A DNA stretch of 13,453 nt, from contig JAUWZC010000044.1 in NCBI GenBank assembly GCA_030615565.1, positions 1-13,453 of the forward strand, read 5' to 3'. Under the pieces are notes generated by a model, which saw only the letters and a list, made by a program, of their open reading frames with translations, was not told where the DNA came from and did no database searches. Both the position numbers and the translations under genes were made by a program. Position 1 is the first letter of the stretch. Each line of letters starts with the position of its first letter. This document shows positions 1 through 7,206 of the stretch, piece after piece. This stretch comes from Desulfobacteraceae bacterium. GTDB lineage: Bacteria > Desulfobacterota > DSM-4660 > Desulfatiglandales > B25-G16.

Positions 1-685
1 TCGTACCGAGAGCTATCTCTAATGCCATTTTTGCATGAAGCTCCAAAGTGTTCAGCAGGGGAACCTCGCAATCCTCCGATTTCAAAATTAGTGGAAGCTC
101 AGTGCAGCCAAGAACAACACCATCAATATCATAATCCGATATAATACTAAGTAATCGTTCTTTGACGGGAACCTCCACTATTCCTTGTGCAAGTTTTCCA
201 AAAATTAAATGGTTGATCTCGTTCTGCTCTGACAATGCTGGAGTTATTGTGTCAATGTTTACCTTCCTAAAAGCATCCTCGTAGAATCCTGATTGCATGG
301 TAAACTTGATGCCTAAAATAAGCAGGCGATTTCTATTGAGTCGTTGGGCTTCGCGGACAGCCGGATCGACAATACTCAGAAGAGGTAACGGTGAACGACT
401 GACTATCTTGTCGAAAACCGCATGTGGCGAATTTGCTGATAGAAGCGCGAAATCGGCCTTGCCCGCATTCAATCGCTGTAGGCTGCTTTCGATGTACTCC
501 AGGTAGCTTTCCATGTCATCGTTATCTTCAAAATCCGTAAATCTCTGAAGATCGAGACTGTCGATGAGTATTTCAGGGTAATAGTAATCGCCATGGAGAC
601 GGAAGTACTCAGCGCAGATTACACGATAGTACTCCGCTGTTGAAGCAGGTCCTATACCACCTAAAATTCCAATTCTCTTTCGCAT
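1..685 (-). CDS. Aspartate/glutamate racemase family protein, 3' end outside window (cassette 13)
   Basis: The minus-strand frame from the ATG at 685 is open to the left edge (228 codons). The family is usually about 230-240 aa, so only the last few codons are missing. The N-terminus reads MRKRIGILGGIGPASTAEYY, the phosphate/substrate-binding start of cofactor-independent aspartate racemases, which interconvert L- and D-amino acids with two cysteines. The second catalytic region, VVLGCTELPLIL, keeps its Cys. The first (ALLSANSPHAVFD) has Ala where racemases classically carry Cys in a C-N-[ST] motif. That makes ordinary two-base racemisation doubtful and suggests a RacX-like or altered-specificity member. 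The start is preceded by a weak AAAGA. The gene lies just downstream of attC1 and begins cassette 13. Family assignment is firm; substrate is unknown. Confidence 0.85.
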   Translation of the reverse strand, partial: MRKRIGILGGIGPASTAEYYRVICAEYFRLHGDYYYPEILIDSLDLQRFTDFEDNDDMESYLEYIESSLQRLNAGKADFALLSANSPHAVFDKIVSRSPLPLLSIVDPAVREAQRLNRNRLLILGIKFTMQSGFYEDAFRKVNIDTITPALSEQNEINHLIFGKLAQGIVEVPVKERLLSIISDYDIDGVVLGCTELPLILKSEDCEVPLLNTLELHAKMALEIALGT

Positions 686-706
686 GAAACATTTTCTTTA
701 AGGCAA

Positions 707-777
707 TATAACGCTTGAACTCACTGGTTTTTACGAAGCGCAGCGGAGTAAAAATCCAGTGCAGTGATTTGTTAGCA
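707..777 (-). repeat. attC1 recombination site (cassette 12)
   Basis: On the minus strand R'' is GCTAACA and the R' core is GCGTTAT (cleavage G|TT, G opposite 712). The arms CACTGG and CCAGTG flank a second AT-rich stem, so the single strand folds into a long imperfect hairpin. R'' matches the complement of the start of cassette 12 (TTAGC). Confidence 0.9.
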
Positions 778-782
778 TTTCA

Positions 783-1544
783 TTATTTTTCCGCTATTAC
801 CAACATCTCAAAATCTTCAGTTAATAATTTATCATTTCGGCTAAAAGCCCCTTGTTTTGCTGCGAATATATCAATAGTTTTAAAATTGAGCGTTTTCAAC
901 AGCCAGGTTATTTCGGATGGCACATAATACCTTTCGTTACATTGCAGTTCCTTTTTATTACCAGAGTCATCCTCAACATGTGTAGTGTTATGATCTCGAA
1001 ATGTCATTAAATCAAATGAATTATTACTGCATGTCGCATTTCCTTCTTTTGTCTCTGAATCGAGAAATTCTTTGACAGAATGAAATAAAGGGAACAATCC
1101 ATTCAAAGTCGTAAATATTAGTTTCCCTTTTGGTTTTAAAGCGCTGGCAGCATTTCGGAGAATTTGAAAATTCATCTCATCAGTTTCCATTAATGGGAAT
1201 GCACCTTCACACAACATAATAACCAAATCAAATTCATTGAAAAAAGGAAGTTTTCTTGCGTCATGTTTTTGAAAAACAAGTTTCAGGTTTTGCCTGGATG
1301 CCTTGTTTTTTGCCCGTTTCAACATCGATTTTGATAAATCAATCCCAGTAACGGTATATCCTCTTTTTGATAATTCAATTGAATGTCTTCCCGTTCCACA
1401 TCCGATATCCAATATTCTTGCTGTCTTGTTATAATTGATTTCCTTTTCTATAAAATCACATTCTCCGATTGTGCCTTGGGTGAAATTCTCATTATCATAT
1501 TTCATTCCATAATTTTCAAATAATTCTTCATACCATTGTTTCAT
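783..1544 (-). CDS. Class I SAM-dependent methyltransferase (cassette 12)
   Basis: A 253-aa protein with a Rossmann-type methyltransferase core. Motif I ILDIGCGTGRHSIEL (residues about 44-58) binds S-adenosylmethionine, followed by VTGIDLSKSML (65-75) with the acidic ribose ligand, HDARKLPF (95-102) and FDLVIML (105-111). The C-terminal half (about 150-253) is the variable substrate region and gives no clue to the methyl acceptor. The architecture is that of small-molecule methyltransferases rather than DNA or rRNA enzymes, but this is inference. An AAGGA sequence about 9 nt upstream of the ATG supports the start. It is the only gene of cassette 12, between attC2 and attC1, with no private promoter evident. 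Confidence 0.85.
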   Translation of the reverse strand: MKQWYEELFENYGMKYDNENFTQGTIGECDFIEKEINYNKTARILDIGCGTGRHSIELSKRGYTVTGIDLSKSMLKRAKNKASRQNLKLVFQKHDARKLPFFNEFDLVIMLCEGAFPLMETDEMNFQILRNAASALKPKGKLIFTTLNGLFPLFHSVKEFLDSETKEGNATCSNNSFDLMTFRDHNTTHVEDDSGNKKELQCNERYYVPSEITWLLKTLNFKTIDIFAAKQGAFSRNDKLLTEDFEMLVIAEK

Positions 1545-1566
1545 TTAGTCTTATCCTTTTATTCAC

Positions 1567-1627
1567 TGCTAATGCCCGGCATAAGGCGCGGCGGCTTTTT
1601 GCCGTCGCCCTTAATGCCGTTGTTATA
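1567..1627 (-). repeat. attC2 with altered core (cassette 11)
   Basis: The minus-strand R'' ATATAAC is followed by arms CATTAAGGGCGACGG and CCGCCGCGCCTTATG around a short loop, a typical attC hairpin. R'' matches the start of cassette 11 (TTATAT). The R' core reads GCATTAGC instead of GCGTTAGC: the conserved G of the GTT cleavage triplet is A (plus strand T at 1573). Confidence 0.85.
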
Positions 1628-2111
1628 TTTCTTCTGATAAATCAATCCATCTCCCCTTTGTGAGAGGTTCTAAATCAGTAGGCTTCAGTTGAAAAACAGC
1701 AAAAGGAGTACCAGCCGCAGCCCAGATTACTTCATATTTCTTCAGGTCTGGATCCAATATGGTTTCCAAGGGTTCATTATGGCCTACTGGCGGCACTCCA
1801 CCGATTGCATACCCGACTCTTTCTTTTACATACTTTCCATCCGCTCTGCCAAGTTTCAAGCCCGTCGATTTTTGGATTTTCTTTACATCTACACGATTTG
1901 AGCCAGATGCTATGACAAGAATCGGAAGGCCAGTTTCCTTCTCTCTAAACACGAGAGATTTAGCTATTTGAGCGACTGCACACCCAATACTATCAGCGGC
2001 CTCCTGTGCTGTCCTCGTTGAACCAGGCAGTTTTTTAACCTCAAAGGAGAAGCCTTTTGCTAAAAGGAAATCCTGTACACGTTTTGCACTGCCTCTTAGT
2101 TCTGATGCCAT
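1623..2111 (-). CDS. YbaK/EbsC-family aminoacyl-tRNA deacylase-like protein (cassette 11)
   Basis: A 162-aa single-domain protein of the YbaK/ProRS-associated (INS-like) editing family, which hydrolyses mischarged aminoacyl-tRNA in trans. Visible hallmarks are IAKSLVF with Lys51 (the conserved lysine of YbaK/ProX proteins), the ILVIASGSNRVD strand (64-75), and the GGVPPVGH substrate-pocket loop (104-111). It also has the C-terminal AAAGTPFAVFQLKPTDL strand-loop (131-147). Length and motifs are complete, so it is probably active. The cognate amino acid cannot be read from sequence; several freestanding homologues act on Cys-, Ala- or Pro-type substrates. AAAGGA lies 8 nt upstream of the ATG. 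The stop codon lies inside R'' of attC2. Confidence 0.9.
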   Translation of the reverse strand: MASELRGSAKRVQDFLLAKGFSFEVKKLPGSTRTAQEAADSIGCAVAQIAKSLVFREKETGLPILVIASGSNRVDVKKIQKSTGLKLGRADGKYVKERVGYAIGGVPPVGHNEPLETILDPDLKKYEVIWAAAGTPFAVFQLKPTDLEPLTKGRWIDLSEEI

Positions 2112-2131
2112 AAATTTGTTCCTTTGAAAAA

Positions 2132-2188
2132 TATAACGGTTTAATCAGCGGCGCGGCTTTTTGTGTCCGCTGAATTTTTTTGTTAGGC
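2132..2188 (-). repeat. attC3 recombination site (cassette 10)
   Basis: Minus-strand R'' GCCTAAC and R' CCGTTAT (cleavage G opposite 2137) bracket arms TTCAGCGGAC and GCCGCTGATTAA. The inner part is close to attC5, suggesting that these two cassettes share an attC lineage. Confidence 0.9.
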
Positions 2189-2836
2189 ATCGTACCATTC
2201 CCCATGGTGCCAATCGTCGAAGGATATCGTCCTGTCTTTTAGGAGTTCCTCATACCGCAAGCCGTAACGCAGCATTGCTACAAGCGCTTCACCATCACTC
2301 CGCATGATGAAATGCTCGTAGCCTATTTCGCTGTTACGATAATGCCCTTCGATCTGGTTCATGTACTTTCGTACCAGTCCAAGTGCTTCCTCGATCATTT
2401 GCCTGGAGATCCCCGGGAGCGGGTCTGGGCTGCTCTTCATCGCTGTGGTTAAATCGAGGTGCGTGAGTTGCTTGTTCCGCCATACTCGGAAAGGCTCACA
2501 CTTGGAGTGAAGTTCATCAAGTATAGAGCGGGTTCGTGCCGCGAGCTTTTGGTCTCCATGCGCGCCCAAGCGTGACTGTAGCTGTTTGAGAGAAAGGTTT
2601 TCGAATCTCCTTGAGCGTGCTGGATCTGTCAGCTTGCAGAGAGAGACCAGAACCTCCTCCAAAAGTACATCCTGAATTATATAAAAGAATACCGAGGCGC
2701 ATTCATTGAGGAGATCAACGCGCTTATCCGATTCGGCGAAGAGCTGTCTATAGATTATCCACCTTGCGTGAAGCCAGGTAATCTCCGTCTTAAGCTCTTC
2801 GTATACCTCGTTGATCTCCTCGGGAATAAGTGTCAT
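2183..2836 (-). CDS. AbiU2-type HEPN domain protein (cassette 10)
   Basis: A 217-aa all-helical protein. The motif WRNKQLTH (Arg120, Asn121, His126) fits the HEPN signature R-N-x4-H, the catalytic motif of metal-independent RNases. The stretch SLCKLTDPARSRRFENLSL (65-83) is the conserved helix preceding it in the AbiU2 family, named after a lactococcal abortive-infection protein. The family is therefore a plausible RNA-cleaving defence or toxin effector; no separate antitoxin gene is present in the cassette. The stop codon lies in R'' of attC3. No strong Shine-Dalgarno precedes the ATG, so it may depend on readthrough from upstream cassettes. Fold assignment is from motif; the function is not shown. 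Confidence 0.8.
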   Translation of the reverse strand: MTLIPEEINEVYEELKTEITWLHARWIIYRQLFAESDKRVDLLNECASVFFYIIQDVLLEEVLVSLCKLTDPARSRRFENLSLKQLQSRLGAHGDQKLAARTRSILDELHSKCEPFRVWRNKQLTHLDLTTAMKSSPDPLPGISRQMIEEALGLVRKYMNQIEGHYRNSEIGYEHFIMRSDGEALVAMLRYGLRYEELLKDRTISFDDWHHGEWYDA

Positions 2837-2865
2837 CGCATGCTTGCTCTTGACTTGTCTTGATG

Positions 2866-2951
2866 CATAACCCTAAGGGTAACTGGCGCGGCCAAAAAAC
2901 TTTTTCGCAAGGCGCCGAAGTTTTCCGCGTCCAGTTCACCCTTTTGTTATC
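2866..2951 (-). repeat. attC4 recombination site (cassette 9)
   Basis: Minus-strand R'' GATAACA and R' GGGTTATGC (G opposite 2871). Arms AACTGGACGCGG and CCGCGCCAGTT pair with extrahelical bases, and a longer central stem (AAAACTT/AAGTTTTT) makes this one of the longer sites, about 86 nt. R'' matches the start of cassette 9 (TTATC). Confidence 0.9.
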
Positions 2952-3836
2952 TTATTTTTTGTTCAATCTTTTCTCGTGTTCCTCGTCTAAACTTTGTAGG
3001 TATCTCAGCATGTTAAAGGTGATATTTTGCAAATATTTATCTGGGTCTGCCTTGCTCCACTTCAAAAAAATTATAAGAGTTTCCAAGCACCTAAATGTTA
3101 TTGGTCCAGCTATTCTGGGATCTGGATCACCATAGTCAAGGCGGGGCAAATAATACCGACCTTTACGTTTTAAATGATACTTGCTTAACTCTAACCACCC
3201 TCCATGAACCCACCGGCTTGAACTGCCAAACCCATATGAATAGTCCCATTCACGATTTAAGGAGCGGAGCATACCTCTTGTGTCTTTTCCATCTATTTTC
3301 CAATTCTTAACAGCTCTAAGCTTTTTGAAAGAAATCTGGTCTTTTTGAAGACAGCCTATTATTGATTTCTTTATACGTTTTTCTATTGGTAATAATGGCC
3401 TTTTTTTAGCTTTCTCTTCTAAATCGATTAAATTTTGCCGCTCTGATCGATATGATGTCAAAATATAGTTTTTAAAAGCCTTCCCTTTATTTACCTTGAT
3501 AAAGTAGTTGATGCGGACTTCAGTTTCATGAATAAGCCTCATGAAAATTCCAGCATGTTCAAGCTGGCGTTTTGCAACATGCTGACAAAAACCATCATAA
3601 AGTTTTGTCAACCGAATCATGTGTCCAACTATTATTGCGTGATGTTTTGTGTACCCCCTTTTTGCTTTTTCATCACTTGGTGCAAGTGAAACGCCAACAC
3701 GCAATACATAAATAGAGCGAGACATTACATCGACGATAACATTCATGAAATCATCGTCGTTTTTAAGTGTGGATGGATCAGGAGCTTTTTGAAGCCAACT
3801 CTCAATAGATGCTAAATTTTTATAAAGGGCTTCCAT
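2952..3836 (-). CDS. DUF5677-like protein (cassette 9)
   Basis: A 294-aa, basic, helix-rich protein. RLIHETEVRINYFIK (100-114) resembles the 'R-x-x-x-E' helix of DUF5677 proteins. SSSRWVHGGWLEL (205-217), with His211, resembles their conserved 'S..VHG' segment. No biochemical activity is established for this family, although members turn up in defence-like accessory regions. A charged linker (about 120-185, Lys/Arg rich) could bind nucleic acid; this is inference. The ATG is only 17 nt from the cassette boundary and has no clear Shine-Dalgarno. The family call is from remembered pattern, so it is moderate; an unrelated HEPN-like protein is the main alternative. Confidence 0.6.
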   Translation of the reverse strand: MEALYKNLASIESWLQKAPDPSTLKNDDDFMNVIVDVMSRSIYVLRVGVSLAPSDEKAKRGYTKHHAIIVGHMIRLTKLYDGFCQHVAKRQLEHAGIFMRLIHETEVRINYFIKVNKGKAFKNYILTSYRSERQNLIDLEEKAKKRPLLPIEKRIKKSIIGCLQKDQISFKKLRAVKNWKIDGKDTRGMLRSLNREWDYSYGFGSSSRWVHGGWLELSKYHLKRKGRYYLPRLDYGDPDPRIAGPITFRCLETLIIFLKWSKADPDKYLQNITFNMLRYLQSLDEEHEKRLNKK

Positions 3837-3849
3837 TCTGTTTTAAAAG

Positions 3850-3907
3850 ATAACGCTGCTAATCAGCCGCGCGGCTTTTTGCGTCGGCTGAATTAGCCTT
3901 GTTGGAC
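3850..3907 (-). repeat. attC5 recombination site (cassette 8)
   Basis: Minus-strand R'' GTCCAAC is the exact complement of the first bases of cassette 8 (core GTTGGAC at 4955-4961). R' is GCGTTAT (G opposite 3854). Arms TTCAGCCGACGC and GCGCGGCTGATTAG flank an AAAAAGCC loop. The upstream gene reads through most of the site. Confidence 0.92.
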
Positions 3908-4947
3908 GGTTTCTCGTTCATAATACTGTCTATCAATTCTTCCATTTGGAATTCAGTTAGCAAATGTGAATTTTCTGATATTATTCCACTCAGAATCTCA
4001 TTTTCAGGGGTGTTTTCGTTGGCGATGAAATACTCAAGCGAACAACCAGCGATAATATCGCGTAATACTGAGAAGTCCGGCACATAATTTTCCGAACACC
4101 CAACTATCACTTGCCTGGAGCTAATTGGTAGTAATAGAGCGATAAGGTCGTCTTTTTTTTCAAGAATAGGTTTAAAACTTCTTTCTCCGCATACGTGGAA
4201 TACCACTGCAGAATCTCCTAATGGCAGGAGGCTATCTTCAGAATTTACAATTTTAAAAATCAATTTTTCAAAACGCTGAACTTTCACAACTGGCGATAGA
4301 CCTTGGTTTAAAGCCCGTATATGCCCTGTTTTTGATGCTTGTTCTAATCTTGCAGGCATTTCTTTTTTTAAATATGCAACCATGAAAGCCATAAAAGTCA
4401 ACATATTTGGCATTGTCGATTCAATGAAAGGCCCACTTAGCCTCATTAAAGTCGGAAGAGCCTCCTGGGAAATGCCGCGCTTACGTAATTCTTTAGAAAA
4501 TGAATCTTTAATGAGTGACGGGTCGTTAATTATCCTCCGCCTTATGAATTTCTCGCAGAAAGCAGGATCACTCAGGTACTCCAGCATTTTATTAAGTAGT
4601 TGATTTCCAGTAGCAAAATAACTTTGACGCAAATGTCTGGTTCTAACCTCAAGATGGGCAAACAGCCTCGCGATCTTTTCTTGGTCTCGTTTGTCCACAG
4701 CGTTATTGAGGCGGATTGAATCAACTAATTGAGCAAAATCACTCTCCGCAACTGTGATGGTATCATCTAATGATGTGTCATTATTTTCCGAATAGAAGAA
4801 GCCCTCGACTCCCACGTTTTTAATATTCGTATTGAATGGTTTTATACCTTTTCGATAGGTCCAAGTGAATATTTCCTCGCCAACGGAATGACTGGCAAAT
4901 CCCTTTTGTAGAAACCGAGGTATAAAATGTTGACGTTTACCTGCCAT
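3859..4947 (-). CDS. DUF4238 domain protein (cassette 8)
   Basis: A 362-aa protein starting MAGKRQHFIPRFLQKGFA; the KRQHF(I/V)P-R-F-L-x-x-F box (residues 4-18) is the N-terminal hallmark of DUF4238. The domain is widespread, of unknown activity, and frequent in accessory and defence regions. The following helical region contains RLFAHLEVRTRHLRQSYF (about 94-111), also typical. The C-terminal tail SADAKSRAAD is encoded by the attC stem itself, so it is a by-product of cassette architecture. The ATG sits 8 nt after the cassette boundary with no Shine-Dalgarno inside the cassette, so translation must be leaderless-like or coupled to the upstream attC region. Confidence 0.85.
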   Translation of the reverse strand: MAGKRQHFIPRFLQKGFASHSVGEEIFTWTYRKGIKPFNTNIKNVGVEGFFYSENNDTSLDDTITVAESDFAQLVDSIRLNNAVDKRDQEKIARLFAHLEVRTRHLRQSYFATGNQLLNKMLEYLSDPAFCEKFIRRRIINDPSLIKDSFSKELRKRGISQEALPTLMRLSGPFIESTMPNMLTFMAFMVAYLKKEMPARLEQASKTGHIRALNQGLSPVVKVQRFEKLIFKIVNSEDSLLPLGDSAVVFHVCGERSFKPILEKKDDLIALLLPISSRQVIVGCSENYVPDFSVLRDIIAGCSLEYFIANENTPENEILSGIISENSHLLTEFQMEELIDSIMNEKPSNKANSADAKSRAAD

Positions 4948-4954
4948 TCTTTAT

Positions 4955-5026
4955 GTCCAACGTACTCATGACCGGCGGGGGAAGGCCGCAGGCTTTACCC
5001 CGCCGGCGTCCATGAGATTGTTAGAA
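4955..5026 (-). repeat. attC6 recombination site (cassette 7)
   Basis: Minus-strand R'' TTTCTAAC exactly matches the complement of the start of cassette 7 (TTAGAAA). R' is the consensus GTTGGAC (G opposite 4961). Arms CTCATGGACGCCGGCGGGG and CCCCGCCGGTCATGAG form a very stable GC-rich stem. Confidence 0.93.
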
Positions 5027-5038
5027 ATCGGTTGAATT

Positions 5039-5671
5039 CTATCCTCTCATTAATACTTTCTCAGCAAACAATTTGCCTAATACGTTAATCTTTGGTCTTG
5101 TTCCACCACCAGCAAGTATGTCTAAATCTACCAAGCCAGATAATTCCAAATTATGATGTACGCATTCGTCCATTGCATGTTGAGGATTATTGTGAAACGA
5201 TTTAAAGTCGTCAATATCTCCTATAAAGAGATGATCAATACCAAAGTTTATCCTTTGAAGTTGTGAGTAGTTTATTTCATTATATAAATATGCCTTGAAA
5301 GCATTGGCTATCATCATTGGTTTTTGAAAATGATCAGCCCTCTCTAATAGCAGCATTATTTTACTTCCTACATCTGCCTTATATTTGGAATCCTTCTCCA
5401 ATTTCTCTACTAACTCGACCCGCTTCTCGTAGGGAACATCTCTGAGATGCCAAAGGAACTTTCCAAGTTTCTTTAAGAAAATGATGTCCTTTATTGAAAA
5501 ACCCAATCTAATCACTTTTACAATCGAACCTACAACTGGAACTTCTTTAGCAACACCTTCAGCCTCAGATAATTGATCAAAAGCAATTTCAGTAAAATCT
5601 GTTGCCAACCCTTGAAGTTCAGGACTTTTGATCGTATTTACAAGCGACTTGGATAATTCTTTTTGGTTCAT
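5039..5671 (-). CDS. Unknown 210-aa protein (cassette 7)
   Basis: I do not recognise a named family. Residues 44-66 (VPVVGSIVKVIRLGFSIKDI onward) form a Gly- and Val-rich hydrophobic or amphipathic stretch that could associate with membrane. Residues 80-135 are charged amphipathic helices. The C-terminal segment LELSGLVDLDILAGGG...INVLGKLFAEKV (175-206) has the helix-strand-strand look of a winged helix, as in proteins where a regulatory or DNA-binding module follows a membrane-active part. This is inference from pattern only. A weak GAGAA lies before the ATG. It is the only gene of the cassette, between attC7 and attC6, and appears intact. Confidence 0.7.
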   Translation of the reverse strand: MNQKELSKSLVNTIKSPELQGLATDFTEIAFDQLSEAEGVAKEVPVVGSIVKVIRLGFSIKDIIFLKKLGKFLWHLRDVPYEKRVELVEKLEKDSKYKADVGSKIMLLLERADHFQKPMMIANAFKAYLYNEINYSQLQRINFGIDHLFIGDIDDFKSFHNNPQHAMDECVHHNLELSGLVDLDILAGGGTRPKINVLGKLFAEKVLMRG

Positions 5672-5699
5672 TTTGTTCTCAATTGTAAATTCATGGATT

Positions 5700-5756
5700 T
5701 CTAACGCTTGGGTTGTGCGGCGGCGGAACGCCGTCAGTACGAACCCATTGTTATGT
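5700..5756 (-). repeat. attC7 recombination site (cassette 6)
   Basis: Minus-strand R'' ACATAAC matches the complement of the start of cassette 6 (TTATGT). R' is AGCGTTAGAA (G opposite 5705). Arms TGGGTTCGTACTGACGGCG and CGCCGCCGCACAACCCA fold with extrahelical bases. Confidence 0.92.
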
Positions 5757-6623
5757 TTCCGTATTCAATAATTTTCTTATTCTATTCTTATCTTCCTTTA
5801 AAAAGCACACTTCAGGACCGAGATTTAAATATTTATATACTGCTTCAGCTTTCATGCAAAAACGTTTATCGTTAGATATTAGCACATCCATGAATATTGC
5901 GTTAAAGGCATGTCTACTATCAGGAAATCTAGAACCTCGAATATATGTGCTTTTTTTATCGGACCAAAAACCGAAAGTGTCAAGTAATGAAAAAGACATT
6001 ACGACTAAATTGTTTAATTGATATGTTTTGTTTTTACTAATAATGTCATTATAAGAAGTGTTGCTATGACTTTCTTCTGATATCTCAAGTGCCTTTTTTA
6101 GGATACCCATAAAGCTAATATCAAGATTTTTGTTCTTTATGTGTTCCTGTATTTTCTCTTTAGATGTTATAATTTCATCTATTTTTGGAATCGCGTCTTC
6201 TGGCTTGATATTGTTTAATATATTTGGGTCTAACTCCAATTTTTTTCTTCCATCTTTCAAAGTATCGTAATCAATAAAACTAGAAAATAATTTGTTTAGA
6301 TCTATGCCTAATGGAACATCATTTAGTGTCTGAAAAACACTGGCAGGTGTTTCTATCCTGTACCCTGTATCTATCATATCATTTACAAAATAAAGATTTG
6401 ACGAAATTCTCGATAGATAATTCAGCCTTCTATCAATTTCAGCCTTTGTATCGAGGTCATTTGATAACTTGATATTAGTGGCCTCATCGACATGTTCAGA
6501 TGAAAATGGGATTGAAATATTTTCACGGTTGCAAAATATGATATCTTCTAACCACGTAAAATTTCCATCGAGAAAATCTGCTATTACATTCCAGTCTAAG
6601 TATGTCGTGATTTTATTTTTCAT
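5751..6623 (-). CDS. PIN-like domain protein, predicted RNase (cassette 6)
   Basis: A 290-aa protein with scattered acidic residues expected of a PIN-fold nuclease. TYLDWNVIADFL (Asp10) is the first strand, SSEHVDEATN supplies Glu43/Asp46/Glu47, and DSRHAFNAIFMDVLISNDKR supplies Asp235, Asp246 and Asp252. The final 'D-x-L-(I/V)-S-N-D-x-x-F' block is very typical of PIN domains. PIN toxins of VapBC systems are about 130 aa; this protein has a large helical insertion (about 60-225) and no antitoxin gene, so it belongs to the longer PIN-like class. Unusually AT-rich coding sequence compared with neighbouring cassettes hints at a separate origin. The ATG is 13 nt after the cassette boundary without a Shine-Dalgarno. 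Metal-dependent RNA cleavage is inferred. Confidence 0.7.
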   Translation of the reverse strand: MKNKITTYLDWNVIADFLDGNFTWLEDIIFCNRENISIPFSSEHVDEATNIKLSNDLDTKAEIDRRLNYLSRISSNLYFVNDMIDTGYRIETPASVFQTLNDVPLGIDLNKLFSSFIDYDTLKDGRKKLELDPNILNNIKPEDAIPKIDEIITSKEKIQEHIKNKNLDISFMGILKKALEISEESHSNTSYNDIISKNKTYQLNNLVVMSFSLLDTFGFWSDKKSTYIRGSRFPDSRHAFNAIFMDVLISNDKRFCMKAEAVYKYLNLGPEVCFLKEDKNRIRKLLNTET

Positions 6624-6632
6624 TTTTAAAAC

Positions 6633-6700
6633 ATAACGCGGAAGTCACCGGCCGGTGTGAAGCGTAGCGAAACACCGGTCAGGTGGACTGACAGGTTAGC
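6633..6700 (-). repeat. attC8 recombination site (cassette 5)
   Basis: Minus-strand R'' CGCTAAC and R' GCGTTATG (G opposite 6637). Arms GTCAGTCCACCTGACCGGTG and CACCGGCCGGTGACTTCC form a long GC-rich stem with a TTCGCTACGC tip. R'' agrees with the start of cassette 5 (TTAGC). Confidence 0.92.
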
Positions 6701-7055
6701 GGTCAATTAATCTATCCAATGCAGACTGAAGGCTAAGATATGTCTCTTCCGCATCTTGGAGATTTGCAATCTGAAAAATAATTTCTCCGTCCGGTGCACC
6801 GCGCCCTCGTAGTACCTCAAGGATCTCAATACCTCCTCTTGGTCGAACCTGATGATTATAGCGAGCCTTGAATAGACGATTCCGATAATTGAATAAGAGC
6901 TGCCGTGCACGATTCAATCGAATGTTTTCTGCTCCAGCTCTCTCAATACCTTTAAGAATGAGACCTATCCATGTTGCAACGCGTCGAACATGAAGAGTGC
7001 CTTGGTAGTAATCGAATAAATAGTTTACAAAATGATTGGCGATTCTGTCCAACAT
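6696..7055 (-). CDS. Unknown 119-aa basic protein (cassette 5)
   Basis: I do not recognise this family. The protein is short and strongly basic in its middle (NIRLNRARQLLFNYRNRLFK, about 44-63), with helices at both ends and a predicted beta patch GGIEILEVLRGRGAP (about 74-88). The final helix NLQDAEETYLSLQSALDRL could mediate dimerisation. The start is certain: a perfect AGGAGG (7061-7066) lies 5 nt before the ATG, in contrast to most cassettes here. The stop overlaps R'' of attC8. The leader is about 72 nt, long enough for a private promoter, although no strong -35/-10 pair is seen. Nucleic-acid binding is possible from charge alone. Confidence 0.75.
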   Translation of the reverse strand: MLDRIANHFVNYLFDYYQGTLHVRRVATWIGLILKGIERAGAENIRLNRARQLLFNYRNRLFKARYNHQVRPRGGIEILEVLRGRGAPDGEIIFQIANLQDAEETYLSLQSALDRLIDR

Positions 7056-7060
7056 ATTGT

Positions 7061-7066
7061 CCTCCT
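7061..7066 (-). promoter_or_regulatory. Strong Shine-Dalgarno of the 119-aa gene
   Basis: A perfect AGGAGG five bases upstream of the ATG at 7055. It fixes the start and is the strongest ribosome site among the single-gene cassettes of this array. Confidence 0.85.
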
Positions 7067-7122
7067 TAAAAACTGTTTAAAACATCTGTCTTATTACTTT
7101 CATGTGTTATGATGCTGTAACT

Positions 7123-7193
7123 GCTAACGCTGGAGCTGAGACGCGGGAAATGCGCCAGCATTTTCCCGTCGATTCTCCAGCGACTTGTTATGC
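7123..7193 (-). repeat. attC9 recombination site (cassette 4)
   Basis: Minus-strand R'' GGCATAAC exactly complements the start of cassette 4 (TTATGCC). R' is GCGTTAGC (G opposite 7128). Arms GTCGCTGGAGAATCGACGGG and CCCGCGTCTCAGCTCCAGC pair around a GCTGGCGCA tip. Confidence 0.93.
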
Positions 7194-7206
7194 CATATTT
7201 CTTCGA

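Noticed and set aside
715..927. Plus-strand 70-codon frame over attC1 and the methyltransferase
   Set aside because: It begins in the attC stem and runs antisense to a clear methyltransferase gene.
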